A DNA stretch of 64,000 nt from Alloyangia pacifica. Lineage in GTDB: Bacteria; Pseudomonadota; Alphaproteobacteria; Rhodobacterales; Rhodobacteraceae. Below, piece after piece: positions 40,902 to 51,860 of the stretch. The stretch is from assembly GCF_020524285.1 (NCBI RefSeq), contig NZ_JAIVKX010000005.1, forward strand, positions 62,001 through 126,000. Reading direction: 5' to 3'. A model generated the notes under the pieces. That model was not told the origin of the DNA, did no database searches, and saw only the letters and a program-made list of their open reading frames with translations. A program made the position numbers and the translations under genes. Within the stretch, counting starts at the first letter, position 1, and the number at the start of each line of letters is the position of its first letter.

Positions 40902-41293
40902 CGAATTGCCGGAACCAAGCCCGGGCGTCGGAGTTGAGAGGGCAAGGACGTACCACCAGTCCTGTCCCAGATACCGGGTTGCAACCCTGTCCCGACTTCC
41001 CTCATGTGGCCCGGATCGCTTCAAGGCTCCACCTTCCCCCAAGGTGGAGCCTTACCTTTTCCGGCATCGGAAACAGACCGGCGGTCTCCGCTCGACGGTG
41101 CGCCTGAGGGGCGCGTCGGGCTGAGCCCTCGCGTGGGATCGTCCACAAAGTGCCGGCAGGGGGCGCGCAGCGAGGCGCTGAGGCGCAGCCGGTGTTCCGC
41201 GAAGCTGCGCGGCCCACGGCGATTTGGTCCGTAGCGCCGCGCCATGGTACACTCCCGACATCCGCCTCGGCGGCCCGGCTCAGGAGACTTTGC
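40902..41293. other. Gene-free region after yihY
   Basis: 392 bases without a supported gene. It contains the terminator at 41023-41060 and a small GGGTTGCAACCC palindrome near 40977. The last ~100 bases before 41294 presumably hold the promoter of the next gene, but no clear hexamers are seen. No tRNA fold was found. Confidence 0.45.
41023..41060 (+). terminator. Rho-independent terminator
   Basis: A perfect 13-bp stem (arm AAGGCTCCACCTT at 41023-41035, partner 41041-41053), loop CCCCC, followed by ACCTTTT. It lies about 120 bases after yihY. Confidence 0.9.
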
Positions 41294-42256
41294 ATGGCGC
41301 GCGACTTCCCCCCGAGACTCGAGAACAGGTTTTACCTCACCGAAGCCGGCACCGAGACCGAGGTGCTCTACAAATGGGGCTTCGAGCTGCCCGAGTTCGC
41401 CATGTACCCGCTGCTTGACGACCCCGAGGCGGACGCGGTGCTGCGCGACATGTATCGGCGCTATTTCGATGTTGCCGAAGCCCATGACACCGGCCTGCTG
41501 ATCCTCGGCCATGACTACCGCGCCAGTCCCGATTGGGGCGCGAAGCTGGGCTATTCGCCCGAGGCGCTGGCGGAGATGCAGCGCCGGACCATCGCCTTTC
41601 TCGACGATCTGCGCCGCGAGTACGCGGGGCGGGTGCGCGATGCCTATATCGCCGGATGCATCGGGCCGCGCGGCGATGCCTATGGCACCGGCGGCGCCAT
41701 CACCGAGGTCGAGGCCGAGGCGTACCATTCGGTGCAGCTATCGACCCTGCGGACCACGCCTGCCGAGATGGCCATCGCGCTCACCTTCAACAATATTCCC
41801 GAGGCGGTGGGGGTGATCCGGGCGGCGCGGGCGATCGGCATCGACATCGGGGTCAGCCTGACGCTGACGACGGAGGGGCGGCTGCGCTCCGGGCCCAGCC
41901 TGCGCGAGGCCGTCGAGACCATCGACGCGCGCACCGGTGGCGGCGCGGCCTGGTTTGGCACCAACTGCGCGCACCCGCTGGAGTTCGCGCCGGCGCTGGC
42001 GGAGGGGGGCGACTGGCTGCAGCGCCTGCGCTACATCCGCCCCAACGCGGTGAAAATGGAGCAGATCGCCCTGTGCAAACTCGGCCATCTCGAGGATGGC
42101 GACCCGATCGAGCTTGGGCGCCAGATGGCCGAGGTGGCGGCGGAGCTGCCCGCCGCGGATATCCTTGGTGGCTGCTGCGGCACCGATGAGCGCCACCTCG
42201 AGACGATCGCGTCAAACGTGACCAAGCTGCTGCGCGGCGGGAAGACGCCCGCCTGA
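41294..42256 (+). CDS. Homocysteine S-methyltransferase family protein
   Basis: 320-residue TIM-barrel protein. The metal-thiolate site is visible as GTNCAHP (Cys near residue 228) and the C-terminal GGCCGTDERHL with a double Cys, as in homocysteine and betaine methyltransferases. The N-terminal TEAGTETEVLYKWGFELPEFA replaces the usual DGGxGT block, indicating a diverged subgroup; the methyl donor is unknown. Start follows CAGGAG. Next gene, a cupin, is 99 bases downstream with its own ribosome site. Confidence 0.87.
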   Translation: MARDFPPRLENRFYLTEAGTETEVLYKWGFELPEFAMYPLLDDPEADAVLRDMYRRYFDVAEAHDTGLLILGHDYRASPDWGAKLGYSPEALAEMQRRTIAFLDDLRREYAGRVRDAYIAGCIGPRGDAYGTGGAITEVEAEAYHSVQLSTLRTTPAEMAIALTFNNIPEAVGVIRAARAIGIDIGVSLTLTTEGRLRSGPSLREAVETIDARTGGGAAWFGTNCAHPLEFAPALAEGGDWLQRLRYIRPNAVKMEQIALCKLGHLEDGDPIELGRQMAEVAAELPAADILGGCCGTDERHLETIASNVTKLLRGGKTPA

Positions 42257-42355
42257 GCGCCACGCCGCCCCGGTGTCGATGGGATTGATTTGTGCGGCGG
42301 CGGCGCTTGGCGTAGCCTTTCGGGGCAGACCACCAGGGGCGGGAGGGCCAATCGG

Positions 42356-42754
42356 ATGGCAGACTGCGTCAAGCTGCGGCCCGGAGGGACCTATTCGGGC
42401 AAGCAGGGGTTCGACTACTTCGAGGGCATCGCCAAGGAAACGGTCGGGAGCCAGGGGCTGTGCATGCACCTGCTCACCATTCCGCCCGGCGGGCGCGCCA
42501 AGGCACACAAGCACGAGTCCCATGAAACGGCGATCTACGTGATCTCCGGCACCGCCCGGATGTACTGGGGCGCGCGGCTCGAGAACGTCATGGACACCGC
42601 CGCCGGAGACCTCGTCTACATCCCGCCGGACACGCCGCACCTGCCGCTCAACACCGGCACGGAGCCCGCCGTCGCGGTGGTCGCCCGCACCGATCCCAAC
42701 GAGCAGGAAAGCGTGGTGCTTCTGCCCGACCTCGAGGATCTGGTGCCCGGCTGA
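42356..42754 (+). CDS. Cupin-domain protein
   Basis: 132-residue single cupin. Metal site HKHESHETAIYVISG (two His plus Glu) and DLVYIPPDTPHLPLN (third His). The middle strand carries MYWGARLEN. Closest in look to small cupins annotated as mannose-6-phosphate-isomerase-like, but no activity can be assigned. Start at 42356 follows GGGAGGG. May be co-transcribed with the methyltransferase-like gene. Confidence 0.88.
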   Translation: MADCVKLRPGGTYSGKQGFDYFEGIAKETVGSQGLCMHLLTIPPGGRAKAHKHESHETAIYVISGTARMYWGARLENVMDTAAGDLVYIPPDTPHLPLNTGTEPAVAVVARTDPNEQESVVLLPDLEDLVPG

Positions 42755-42782
42755 GGTCGGGCGGCCTGGTGGGCGAAGCGGC

Positions 42783-43616
42783 TCAGGGATTCGGTGTCGC
42801 GCTGGCGAGCGCCGCCGTGCCGAGGGCGGATTCCATGTCGGCCACCGCGGCGATCAGCGGGGTCTGCGGCACCACGGTGAAACCGTCCGAGGCGCGGCTG
42901 AGGTCCTCGATGGTCACCAGCACGGCGGTCAGCACCACCGAGAACACCAGCGTGCGCCAGCTCAGGCTTCGGCCCTGCAACGCGGCGCGGTTGCCGATGA
43001 TGAAGACCCCCGATGCGGCGGCGAAGCTCAGCAGACTCCAGATCCCCGAGGTGATGGACTTCGAGGCGGCGGCGACGCGGCGGCTGTGGGCGTCCAGCAC
43101 CTCGGTGATGCCGCCGGCGACGAAGGTCGCGACGGGCGCGGGGACCTGGGGCGTCAGCGCCGCCATGGTCGCGGGCCAGAGCGCCGATTGCGCCTCGGTG
43201 CTCGCCGCGACGAAGGCGTCGACGTTCTCGCGCGTGGCGCGGTAGCCGGGGGGCACGATGCGGGTGCGCCCGTAGTCGAGCAGCGCCTGCTGCAGCGGGC
43301 GGCCCTCGGCGTCGGGCAGCAGATCGGCGCGCAGGAAGGCGGTGCCGAGCGCCGCCGCCTCCTCGACCACCGCCGCGACGCTGGCCTCGCGCCAGCTCAG
43401 AGTGGCGCTGAAGGTGAAGCCGAGCAGCAGGCCGAGCAGCGCCAGCAGCGCGCCGAGCGAGGCCTCGCCGGGCATCTTGCCCTCGGCGTAGCGCGCGGGG
43501 TTGCGGGCAAGCTCCATGCTGCCGAAGCGAAAGCCCGCGTAGGCGCAGGCGGGCAGGGCCAGCAGGAACAGCAGGATGATCAGCGCGAAGGGGATGGAAT
43601 GGGTTGCGATGGACAC
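42783..43616 (-). CDS. Membrane protein, bestrophin-like (DUF4239 type)
   Basis: 277 residues. Two N-terminal helices (ALIILLFLLALPACAYAGF and LGALLALLGLLLGFTFSATL), a long hydrophilic helical middle containing REASVAAVVEEAAALGTAFLRAD, and two C-terminal helices. The SWREASVxxVxEExxALGT piece after helix 2 is what I recall of DUF4239/bestrophin-like proteins. Possible ion channel or stress protein; unproven. Monocistronic, minus strand, convergent with the cupin. Confidence 0.75.
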   Translation of the reverse strand: MSIATHSIPFALIILLFLLALPACAYAGFRFGSMELARNPARYAEGKMPGEASLGALLALLGLLLGFTFSATLSWREASVAAVVEEAAALGTAFLRADLLPDAEGRPLQQALLDYGRTRIVPPGYRATRENVDAFVAASTEAQSALWPATMAALTPQVPAPVATFVAGGITEVLDAHSRRVAAASKSITSGIWSLLSFAAASGVFIIGNRAALQGRSLSWRTLVFSVVLTAVLVTIEDLSRASDGFTVVPQTPLIAAVADMESALGTAALASATPNP

Positions 43617-43751
43617 CGGGACACCTCACCTCCTGAAATCAGGCAGGCTCCGCCGAGTCGGTAATGCCGTGATCCGCGGGGCGCTCCTGACCCCTCCATG
43701 ATCCTCTATCCGGGCGATTTCGCAAAGACTTTCTTGCACCGCCCCCGGCGT

Positions 43752-43773
43752 GCTCCGGCCCGCGGGCCGGAGC
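43752..43773 (-). terminator. Perfect palindrome after the AI-2E-family gene
   Basis: A 22-bp perfect palindrome with arm GCTCCGGCCCG, 20 bases beyond the stop of the minus-strand transporter gene. Highly stable hairpin but no T-run; probable termination or 3'-end stabilising element. Confidence 0.55.
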
Positions 43774-43792
43774 AGGCGCGGGCCGGGCCGGC

Positions 43793-44830
43793 TCAGGCGG
43801 GGCGGCGGCTCGCGGGCGTCTTGCGGCCCTCGCCGATGATGTCGAAGAGGTGCAGCACGATCACCGTGGCGGGGATTGCGACGATGCCGCCGATCGGCCC
43901 CCAGAGCCACAGCCAGAACACCAGCGAGACGAAGATCAGGAAGGGGTTGATGCGGATGTGCTTGCCCACGAGCCCCGGCGTCACGAACTGCGCCTCGCAC
44001 ATGTTGAGCGCGAGGTAGACCGCCGCGGGCGCGAAGCTCATCAGCCCGTCGAAGGCCACGAGACCGTTCAGCAGCAGCCCGGCCACCATGGCCGCGGGGC
44101 CGACGTAGAGCACGTAGTTGAGCAGCGCCGCCGCGATGCCCCAGATCGGCGCGGCGGGCATGCCGATCGCCATGAGCCCCCCGGTGACGGCAAAGCCGAG
44201 CCCGACGTTGATCAGCGAGATGGTGGCGAAGTAGCGCGCCACCGAGTTCTCCGCGGCGCAGAACCGGTCGAGGATCGCGGCGGTGGTGGTGTTGTCGCCG
44301 ATCCGATGGGCCAGCCAGTTGTAGATGCTCCAGCGGGTCAGCAGGAAGAAGAACAGCCCGCCGAAGAACACCAGCGCCTGCGCCACGATCACCGGCGCGA
44401 GGTAGAGCGCATCGGTGACGCTGGGCATGGCCGATCCGTCCTCGGCCTTCTTCTGCGCCGCGCCGAGCGCCTGTTCCACCTCGTCGATGCCGCGGATCAG
44501 GTCGCGGTACTCGAAGAGGAACTTGCGGATCTCGTATTTCACCGTCGGGATCCGGTCGATGGCCGCGGTGATATAGGGCTCGGCCATGAAGGCGAGCGAG
44601 GCGATCAGGAAGAAGATCAGCACCAGCAGCAGGATCGACACGGCGCCGCGCGGCAGGCCGATCCTTTCGAGCCTGTCGGCCACCGGCGAGAAGATGATGC
44701 CGACGATCACCGCCAGCATCAGCGGGGCAAAGATGTTCTGGGCAAGCTTGAGGCAAACCAGCAGGGCCAGCCCCGCTAGGATCGCAGCGCTGACGCGCAG
44801 CACGGGGTCGGCGGTGGGGGTGCGGTTCAT
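43793..44830 (-). CDS. AI-2E family transporter
   Basis: 345-residue membrane protein of the AI-2 exporter-like (PerM/TqsA) superfamily, which includes autoinducer exporters and Na+/H+ antiporters. About eight helices. N-terminal LAQNIFAPLMLAVIVGIIFSPVADRLER, central soluble DEVEQALGAAQKKAEDG, and the C-terminal signature PFLIFVSLVFWLWLWGPIGG. Substrate cannot be told from sequence. Single gene. Confidence 0.9.
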   Translation of the reverse strand: MNRTPTADPVLRVSAAILAGLALLVCLKLAQNIFAPLMLAVIVGIIFSPVADRLERIGLPRGAVSILLLVLIFFLIASLAFMAEPYITAAIDRIPTVKYEIRKFLFEYRDLIRGIDEVEQALGAAQKKAEDGSAMPSVTDALYLAPVIVAQALVFFGGLFFFLLTRWSIYNWLAHRIGDNTTTAAILDRFCAAENSVARYFATISLINVGLGFAVTGGLMAIGMPAAPIWGIAAALLNYVLYVGPAAMVAGLLLNGLVAFDGLMSFAPAAVYLALNMCEAQFVTPGLVGKHIRINPFLIFVSLVFWLWLWGPIGGIVAIPATVIVLHLFDIIGEGRKTPASRRPA

Positions 44831-44917
44831 GAAATGGGCGGTCTCAAAGCGTGGATCATGCCCCTCAACTGCGAGATGCGGAATTTGTTCCGCGCCGCGC
44901 GCGGCCGCCTTTGTATC

Positions 44918-44960
44918 AGCCGGGCGGAAGGATTTCCGCGCCTCCGCCCGGCTTTCTTCT
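44918..44960 (+). terminator. Plus-strand terminator-like hairpin
   Basis: Perfect arms AGCCGGGCGGA (44918-44928) and TCCGCCCGGCT (44943-44953) followed by TTCTTCT. There is no plus-strand gene directly upstream, so it may stop antisense readthrough or be part of the adjoining dispersed repeat. Confidence 0.55.
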
Positions 44961-45003
44961 AGGTGAAAATATCCCGGGGTCCGGGGCAGAGCCCCGAATA
45001 TCC
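44954..45003 (-). repeat. Intergenic repeat of the Rhodobacterales GGGGCTCTGCCCC type
   Basis: On the minus strand it reads GGGGCTCTGCCCC, then a CCCCGGGATATTTTCACC stretch and AGAAGAAAG. I recognise this short hairpin-plus-TATTTT pattern as recurring after genes in roseobacter/Rhodobacter genomes. It lies 20 bases beyond the luciferase-like gene and may act as its terminator. Confidence 0.5.
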
Positions 45004-45022
45004 CCGCTGCTGGGGCCCTCGC

Positions 45023-46375
45023 CTATTCCGCCGCGCGGGCCAGCGTGTAGCGGTTGCCGGGCTCGGAGATGCCGAGGTTGCCGCGCAGGGTGCTTGCCTC
45101 GTAGTCCTCGCGGAAAAGCCCGCGACGGCGCAGTTCGGGCACCACCAGCCGGGTGAAATCCTCGAGCGAGCTGGGCAGCGTCGGGAACATTAGGATGAAG
45201 CCGTCGGCGGCGCGGGTCTCGAACCATTCCTGCATGAAGTCGGCGATCTGCGTCGGCGTGCCGGTCAGCCCGTTGCCGGTGTGGCGGCGGGCATAATGCG
45301 TGATCAGCTCGCGCATGGTGTGGCCCTGGGTGACGAACTCCTTCAACTCGTCGAAGAGCGCCTTCGAGCCCTTGGCCTTCTCCGGCATGCGCTCCATCGG
45401 GAAGGGCTTGTCGAGATCGACGCCGCGCAGGTCGGCCTCGAGGAATTCCTGCAGCATCAGCAGGCCGACATCGGGGTGCATGAGGTCCACCAGTTGCTGC
45501 GCCTTGGCCTCCGCCTCCGCCTCGGTCTCGCCGACGTTGATGACGATGCCGGGCATGATCTTCAGGTCGTCCTCGTGCCGCCCGTACCTGGCCATGCGGC
45601 CCTTCACGTTGGCATAGAAGGCGCGGTTCTTGTCGATGTTGGAGGCCAGCGAGAACACCATCTCGGCGGTGCGGGCGGCCAGTTCCATGCCGGGCTCGGA
45701 CCCGCCGGCCTGGGCGATCACCGGGCGGCCCTGCGGCGTGCGCGCGATGTTCAGCGGGCCGCGCACCTGGAAGTGCTTGCCGTGGTGGTTCAGCTCGTGG
45801 AGCTTGTGCTGATCGTGGTAGATGCCGCTGTCGCGGTCGAGCAGCAGCGCGTCGGGCTCATAGCTGTCCCAGAGGCCGAAGACCACGTCGACGAATTCCT
45901 CGCAGCGCTCGTAGCGCTCGGCATGCGGCGGCAGCCCCTCGCGGTTGTAGTTGTAGCCGGTCTCATCATGGTCCGAGGTCACCACGTTCCAGCACATCCG
46001 CCCGCCCGACATATGGTCTGCCGAGGCATAGAGCCGCGCGATGTTGTAGGGTTCGTAGTAGGAGGTCGAGGCGGTGGCGACGAAGCCCAGCTTCTCGGTG
46101 TGCTGCGACAGCGCGGTGATCGCGGTGATCGGCTCGAAACGGTTCATCTTCGTGGGCTGGCGGGCGAGGGCGGCCGGATCGCCAATGGCGGCCGCCGGGC
46201 TGTCGGCGAAGAACATGAAGTCGAGCTTTGCGGCCTCGGAGATCTGCGCGACCTTCTTCAGGTGCGACAGATCATTGGCGCCATGCACGTCGCTGCCCGG
46301 GTGCAGCCAGGCCGCCGGGTGGAAGCCGAAGGTATAGACGAACGTACCGAGTTTGAGCTGGTCGGGGCGCGACAT
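45023..46375 (-). CDS. LLM-class flavin-dependent monooxygenase (NtaA/SnaA/DszA type)
   Basis: 450-residue luciferase-like monooxygenase using reduced FMN from a separate reductase. Family blocks: [28 protein letters not shown], the [16 protein letters not shown]-type block, [11 protein letters not shown] and [17 protein letters not shown]. This subgroup acts on nitrilotriacetate-, EDTA- and organosulfur-type substrates. Divergent from hutI by 251 bases; no flavin reductase or transporter adjoins it, so the substrate is open. A TTTAG-N5-CTAAA palindrome lies upstream at 46459. Confidence 0.92.
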   Translation of the reverse strand: MSRPDQLKLGTFVYTFGFHPAAWLHPGSDVHGANDLSHLKKVAQISEAAKLDFMFFADSPAAAIGDPAALARQPTKMNRFEPITAITALSQHTEKLGFVATASTSYYEPYNIARLYASADHMSGGRMCWNVVTSDHDETGYNYNREGLPPHAERYERCEEFVDVVFGLWDSYEPDALLLDRDSGIYHDQHKLHELNHHGKHFQVRGPLNIARTPQGRPVIAQAGGSEPGMELAARTAEMVFSLASNIDKNRAFYANVKGRMARYGRHEDDLKIMPGIVINVGETEAEAEAKAQQLVDLMHPDVGLLMLQEFLEADLRGVDLDKPFPMERMPEKAKGSKALFDELKEFVTQGHTMRELITHYARRHTGNGLTGTPTQIADFMQEWFETRAADGFILMFPTLPSSLEDFTRLVVPELRRRGLFREDYEASTLRGNLGISEPGNRYTLARAAE

Positions 46376-46458
46376 GGGGAGTCCTCTGGCAAGCGAAAGA
46401 TGCAGCGAGAATGTCGCTTGGCTGGGTTTTGGACAAGCGGGGCGGGGCTTCGCATTGG

Positions 46459-46473
46459 TTTAGTTTTTCTAAA
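46459..46473. promoter_or_regulatory. Palindrome upstream of the LLM monooxygenase
   Basis: TTTAG (46459-46463) and CTAAA (46469-46473) around TTTTT, 84 bases before the minus-strand start. AT-rich dyad typical of an operator, for example of a LysR-type regulator; the cognate protein is not identified. Confidence 0.4.
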
Positions 46474-46572
46474 GTGAAGGCGGCTGCCGAAACCTCCCGA
46501 TCCGCCCGGATCCCGTTGCGCCTGTTGGGCAGGCATCTCGGCGCTTGCACCCTGCTTTTCCCGACGGTTCGA

Positions 46573-46601
46573 TTGACAGCTCACAAATTGTATAGACATA
46601 A
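46573..46601 (+). promoter_or_regulatory. hut promoter with HutC-like operator
   Basis: TTGACA (46573-46578) and, after 17 bases, ACATAA (46596-46601) form a candidate promoter 26 bases before hutI. Overlapping its -10 is TTGTATAGACATA (46588-46600), close to the TTGTATAGACAA-type dyad known for HutC repressors. A bound HutC would block RNA polymerase directly. Confidence 0.65.
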
Positions 46602-46626
46602 AGACGCAACGACCGGGAGAATCGAG

Positions 46627-47832
46627 ATGACAATGCAACAGGTGCTGCGCGGCGGAACCCTCGTGACGCTGGAAGGCGACAAGGGCTACGGGCTGCTCGA
46701 GGGCGGCGCCGTGGCCATCGACGGCGACACCATCGCTTGGGTCGGTCCCATGGCCGACCTGCCCGACACCTTTGCCGACTGGCAGGTGACCGAGCTCGAG
46801 GGGCGTCTGGTGACGCCCGCGCTCACCGACTGCCACACCCATCTCGTCTACGGCGGCTCGCGTGCCCGCGAGTTCGAGATGCGCCTCGAGGGTGCCAGCT
46901 ACGAGGAAATCGCCCGCGCCGGGGGCGGCATCGCCTCGACCGTGCGCCACACCCGCGCGGCGGACGAGGGCGCGCTGATCGCGCAATCCCTGCCACGGCT
47001 CGATGCGCTGCTGGCCGAGGGCGTGACCACCGTCGAGATCAAGTCCGGCTACGGCCTCGACCGCGACACCGAGCTGCGCCTGCTGCGCGTGGCGCGCAAG
47101 CTGGCCGAGCTGCGTCCGGTCACCGTGGTGACCACCTTCCTCGGCGCCCATGCGCTGCCGCCCGAGTGGGAGGGCAGCAAGGCAGAGTATATCGAGCAGA
47201 TCTGCCTGCCGACCCTGCGCGCTGCCCATGCCGAGGAGCTGGTGGATGCGGTCGACGGCTTCTGCGAGGGCATCGCCTTTTCCGCCGCCGAGATGGAGCC
47301 GGTCTTCGCCGAGGCGCAGAAGCTCGGCCTGCCGGTCAAGCTGCACGCCGAGCAGCTGTCGCACCAGGGCGGCATCCAGCTTGCGGCAAACTACGGCGCG
47401 CTCTCGGCGGATCACGTGGAATACGCCACCGAGACCGACGCCAAGGTCATGGCAGAGGCGGGCATGGTCGCCGTGCTGCTGCCCGGCGCCTTCTACGCCA
47501 TCCACGAGACGCAGGCGCCGCCCGTCGCGGCCTTCCGCGCGCACAATGTGCCCATGGCGCTGTCGACCGACGCCAACCCCGGCACCTCGCCGCTGACCTC
47601 GTTGCTGCTGACCATGAACATGGGCTGCACGCTCTTCCGGATGACGCCGGAAGAGGCGCTGCGCGGGGTGACGGTGAACGCGGCCAAGGCGCTTGGCCTG
47701 ACCGACCGAGGCCGCATCGCCGCCGGTCAGCGCGCCGATCTTTGTATCTGGAACACGGACAGCCCGGCAGAGCTGTCCTATCGCATCGGGTTCAACCCGC
47801 TTCATGCCCGTATCTTTGGAGGCCACGCATGA
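46627..47832 (+). CDS. hutI: Imidazolonepropionase
   Basis: 401-residue amidohydrolase for the third histidine-degradation step, imidazolone-5-propanoate to N-formimidoyl-glutamate. Metal site [11 protein letters not shown] near residue 72, substrate-binding [38 protein letters not shown] and the Asp in [11 protein letters not shown]. Start at 46627 follows GGGAGAATC. First gene of hutI-hutH-hutG-hutU; stop overlaps hutH. Confidence 0.96.
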   Translation: MTMQQVLRGGTLVTLEGDKGYGLLEGGAVAIDGDTIAWVGPMADLPDTFADWQVTELEGRLVTPALTDCHTHLVYGGSRAREFEMRLEGASYEEIARAGGGIASTVRHTRAADEGALIAQSLPRLDALLAEGVTTVEIKSGYGLDRDTELRLLRVARKLAELRPVTVVTTFLGAHALPPEWEGSKAEYIEQICLPTLRAAHAEELVDAVDGFCEGIAFSAAEMEPVFAEAQKLGLPVKLHAEQLSHQGGIQLAANYGALSADHVEYATETDAKVMAEAGMVAVLLPGAFYAIHETQAPPVAAFRAHNVPMALSTDANPGTSPLTSLLLTMNMGCTLFRMTPEEALRGVTVNAAKALGLTDRGRIAAGQRADLCIWNTDSPAELSYRIGFNPLHARIFGGHA

Positions 47833-49346
47833 TCCTCACCCCCGGCGCCGCCACGCTGGCGCAGCTCGAACAGCTCTGGCGCAGCGATGCGCCCGCCCGT
47901 CTCGATGATGCCGCCCGCCCGGCCATCGCCGCTTCGGCCAAGGTCGTCGCCGATGCCGCCGCCGGGTCGGAGGCGATCTATGGCGTCAACACCGGCTTCG
48001 GCAAGCTCGCCTCGATCAAGATCGCGCCCGAGGATACGGCGACGCTGCAGCGCAATCTGATCCTGTCGCATTGCTGCGGGGTCGGCGAGCCGCTGCCCCG
48101 CGCCACCACGCGGCTGATGATGGCGCTCAAGCTGCTCAGCCTCGGACGCGGCGCCTCGGGCGTGCAGGTGCAGACGGTCGATCTGCTGGAAGCGATGCTC
48201 GAAAAGGGCGTGACCCCGGTGGTGCCCTGTCAGGGTTCGGTCGGTGCCTCGGGCGATCTCGCGCCGCTGGCGCATATGACCGCCGTGCTGCTCGGGGCAG
48301 GGCAGGCGGAGTTCGAGGGTGAGGTGCATCACGGCGCCGAGGCGCTGGCCAAGGCCGGGTTGGAGCCGGTGGTGCTGGGGCCGAAAGAGGGCCTCGCGCT
48401 GATCAACGGCACGCAGTTCTCGACCGCGCTGGCGCTGGTCGGGCTGTTCGAGGGCTGGCGCAATGCGCAGACCTCGATCGTCACGGCCAGCCTCACCACC
48501 GACGCGATCATGGGCTCCACCGCGCCGACCCGCGCGGAGATCCACACGCTGCGCGGCCATCGCGGGCAGATCGAAGTCGCCGCGGGCATCCGAGAGCTGA
48601 TGGAGGGCTCGGAAATCCGCGAGAGCCACCGGATCGGCGACACCCGCGTGCAGGATCCCTATTGCATCCGCTGCCAGCCGCAGGTGGCCGGCGCGGCGAT
48701 CGACCTGCTGCGCTACGCCGCGACGACGCTGGAGATCGAGGCCAACGCGGTCACCGACAACCCGCTGGTGCTCGGGCCGGGCAACATCGTCTCGGGCGGC
48801 AACTTCCACGCCGAGCCGGTGGCCTTCGCCGCCGACCAGATCGCGCTGGCGCTGTCCGAGATCGGCGCCATCGCGCAGCGCCGCGTGGCGCTGATGGTGG
48901 ACCCGGCGATGAACCACGACCTGCCGCCCTTCCTGACGCCCGCGCCGGGGCTGAACTCGGGCTATATGATCGCCGAGGTGACCACCGCCGCGCTGATGTC
49001 CGAGAACAAGCACCTCGCCAATCCCTGCTCGACCGACAGCACGCCGACCTCTGCCAACCAGGAAGACCATGTGTCGATGGCCGCCCATGGCGCGCGCCGG
49101 CTGGGGCTGATGAACCGCAACCTGTCGGTGATCCTTGGGGTCGAGGCGCTTTGTGCCGCGCAGGGCGTGGATTTCCGCGCGCCGCTGAAGACCTCGCACC
49201 GCCTCGCGCGGGTGGTGGGCAAGATCCGCACGCGCGTCGCGCCGCTGGAGAACGACCGCTACCTCGCGCCCGATCTGGAGGAAGGCGCCGCGCTGGTGCG
49301 CTCGGGCGCGCTGCTCGATGCTGCAGGACTGGAGGAAGCGCTGTGA
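47829..49346 (+). CDS. hutH: Histidine ammonia-lyase
   Basis: 505-residue lyase that deaminates histidine to urocanate, the first step. The self-forming MIO cofactor tripeptide Ala140-Ser141-Gly142 lies in [11 protein letters not shown]. Other core blocks: [11 protein letters not shown] near 50, [23 protein letters not shown], and [19 protein letters not shown]. Starts at the ATG overlapping the hutI stop (ATGA), ends overlapping the GTG of hutG. Confidence 0.97.
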   Translation: MILTPGAATLAQLEQLWRSDAPARLDDAARPAIAASAKVVADAAAGSEAIYGVNTGFGKLASIKIAPEDTATLQRNLILSHCCGVGEPLPRATTRLMMALKLLSLGRGASGVQVQTVDLLEAMLEKGVTPVVPCQGSVGASGDLAPLAHMTAVLLGAGQAEFEGEVHHGAEALAKAGLEPVVLGPKEGLALINGTQFSTALALVGLFEGWRNAQTSIVTASLTTDAIMGSTAPTRAEIHTLRGHRGQIEVAAGIRELMEGSEIRESHRIGDTRVQDPYCIRCQPQVAGAAIDLLRYAATTLEIEANAVTDNPLVLGPGNIVSGGNFHAEPVAFAADQIALALSEIGAIAQRRVALMVDPAMNHDLPPFLTPAPGLNSGYMIAEVTTAALMSENKHLANPCSTDSTPTSANQEDHVSMAAHGARRLGLMNRNLSVILGVEALCAAQGVDFRAPLKTSHRLARVVGKIRTRVAPLENDRYLAPDLEEGAALVRSGALLDAAGLEEAL

Positions 49347-50143
49347 GAAACGAGCCCGTCACCGTCAGCCGGGGCGACAGCCCCATCGTCCTCGGCCTGC
49401 CGCACACCGGCACCTACCTGCCGGACGAGATCTTCCACAAGCTCACCCCGCGCGGCAAGGAGTTGAGCGACACCGACTGGCACATCCACACGCTTTACGA
49501 AGGGCTGCTGCCCGGTGCGACCATGGTGCGCGCCACCTTCCACCGCTATGTGATCGACGCCAACCGCCCGCCGGATGGCGCCAGCCTCTATCCCGGCCAG
49601 AACACCACGGGCCTCGTGCCGCTCACCGATTTCGACGGCACGCCGATCTGGCTTGAGCAGCTGGACGAGGCAGAGATCGCCGCCCGCCGCGACGCCTTCC
49701 ACGCGCCCTACCACGCCGCGCTGCAGGCCGAGCTGGACCGGGTCCGGGCGAAACACGGCGTGGCGATCCTCTACGATTGCCACTCGATCCGCTCGCACAT
49801 CCCGTTCCTCTTCGACGGCAAGCTGCCCGATTTCAACATCGGCACCGGCAAGGGCACGACCTGCGATCCGTCGATCGAGGCCGCCGCGGCCGAGGTCTGC
49901 GCCGCTGCCGAGGGCTATACCTCGGTGCTGAACGGCCGTTTCACCGGCGGCTGGACGACGCGCAACTATGGCCGCCCCGAAGAGGGGTTTCATGCCATCC
50001 AGATGGAACTGGCGCAGGACACCCACCTCGAGAGCGAGGTGGCTCCCTATGCCTATGACCAGAGCAAGGCCGCGAAACTGCGGGTCCACCTTGCCGAGCT
50101 GCTCAAGCAGGTCGAGGCGCTCGCGCCCGCGCTTGCCAAATAA
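49343..50143 (+). CDS. hutG: N-formylglutamate deformylase
   Basis: 266-residue zinc hydrolase giving glutamate and formate from N-formylglutamate. Typical stretches: [14 protein letters not shown] near residue 17, [62 protein letters not shown] and [12 protein letters not shown] start at 49343 overlaps the hutH stop (GTGA) and follows GGAGGAAG. The formimidoylglutamate deiminase (hutF) needed to supply its substrate is not in the window. Confidence 0.95.
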   Translation: MRNEPVTVSRGDSPIVLGLPHTGTYLPDEIFHKLTPRGKELSDTDWHIHTLYEGLLPGATMVRATFHRYVIDANRPPDGASLYPGQNTTGLVPLTDFDGTPIWLEQLDEAEIAARRDAFHAPYHAALQAELDRVRAKHGVAILYDCHSIRSHIPFLFDGKLPDFNIGTGKGTTCDPSIEAAAAEVCAAAEGYTSVLNGRFTGGWTTRNYGRPEEGFHAIQMELAQDTHLESEVAPYAYDQSKAAKLRVHLAELLKQVEALAPALAK

Positions 50144-50168
50144 CCCTGCCCAACGAGGAGGCCCCCAG

Positions 50169-51856
<1,688 letters not shown>

Positions 51857-51860
<4 letters not shown>

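Noticed and set aside
40920-41000. Possible tRNA-like fold around GGGTTGCAACCC
   Set aside because: The palindrome resembles a T-arm but no acceptor stem, anticodon arm or D-arm could be built around it.
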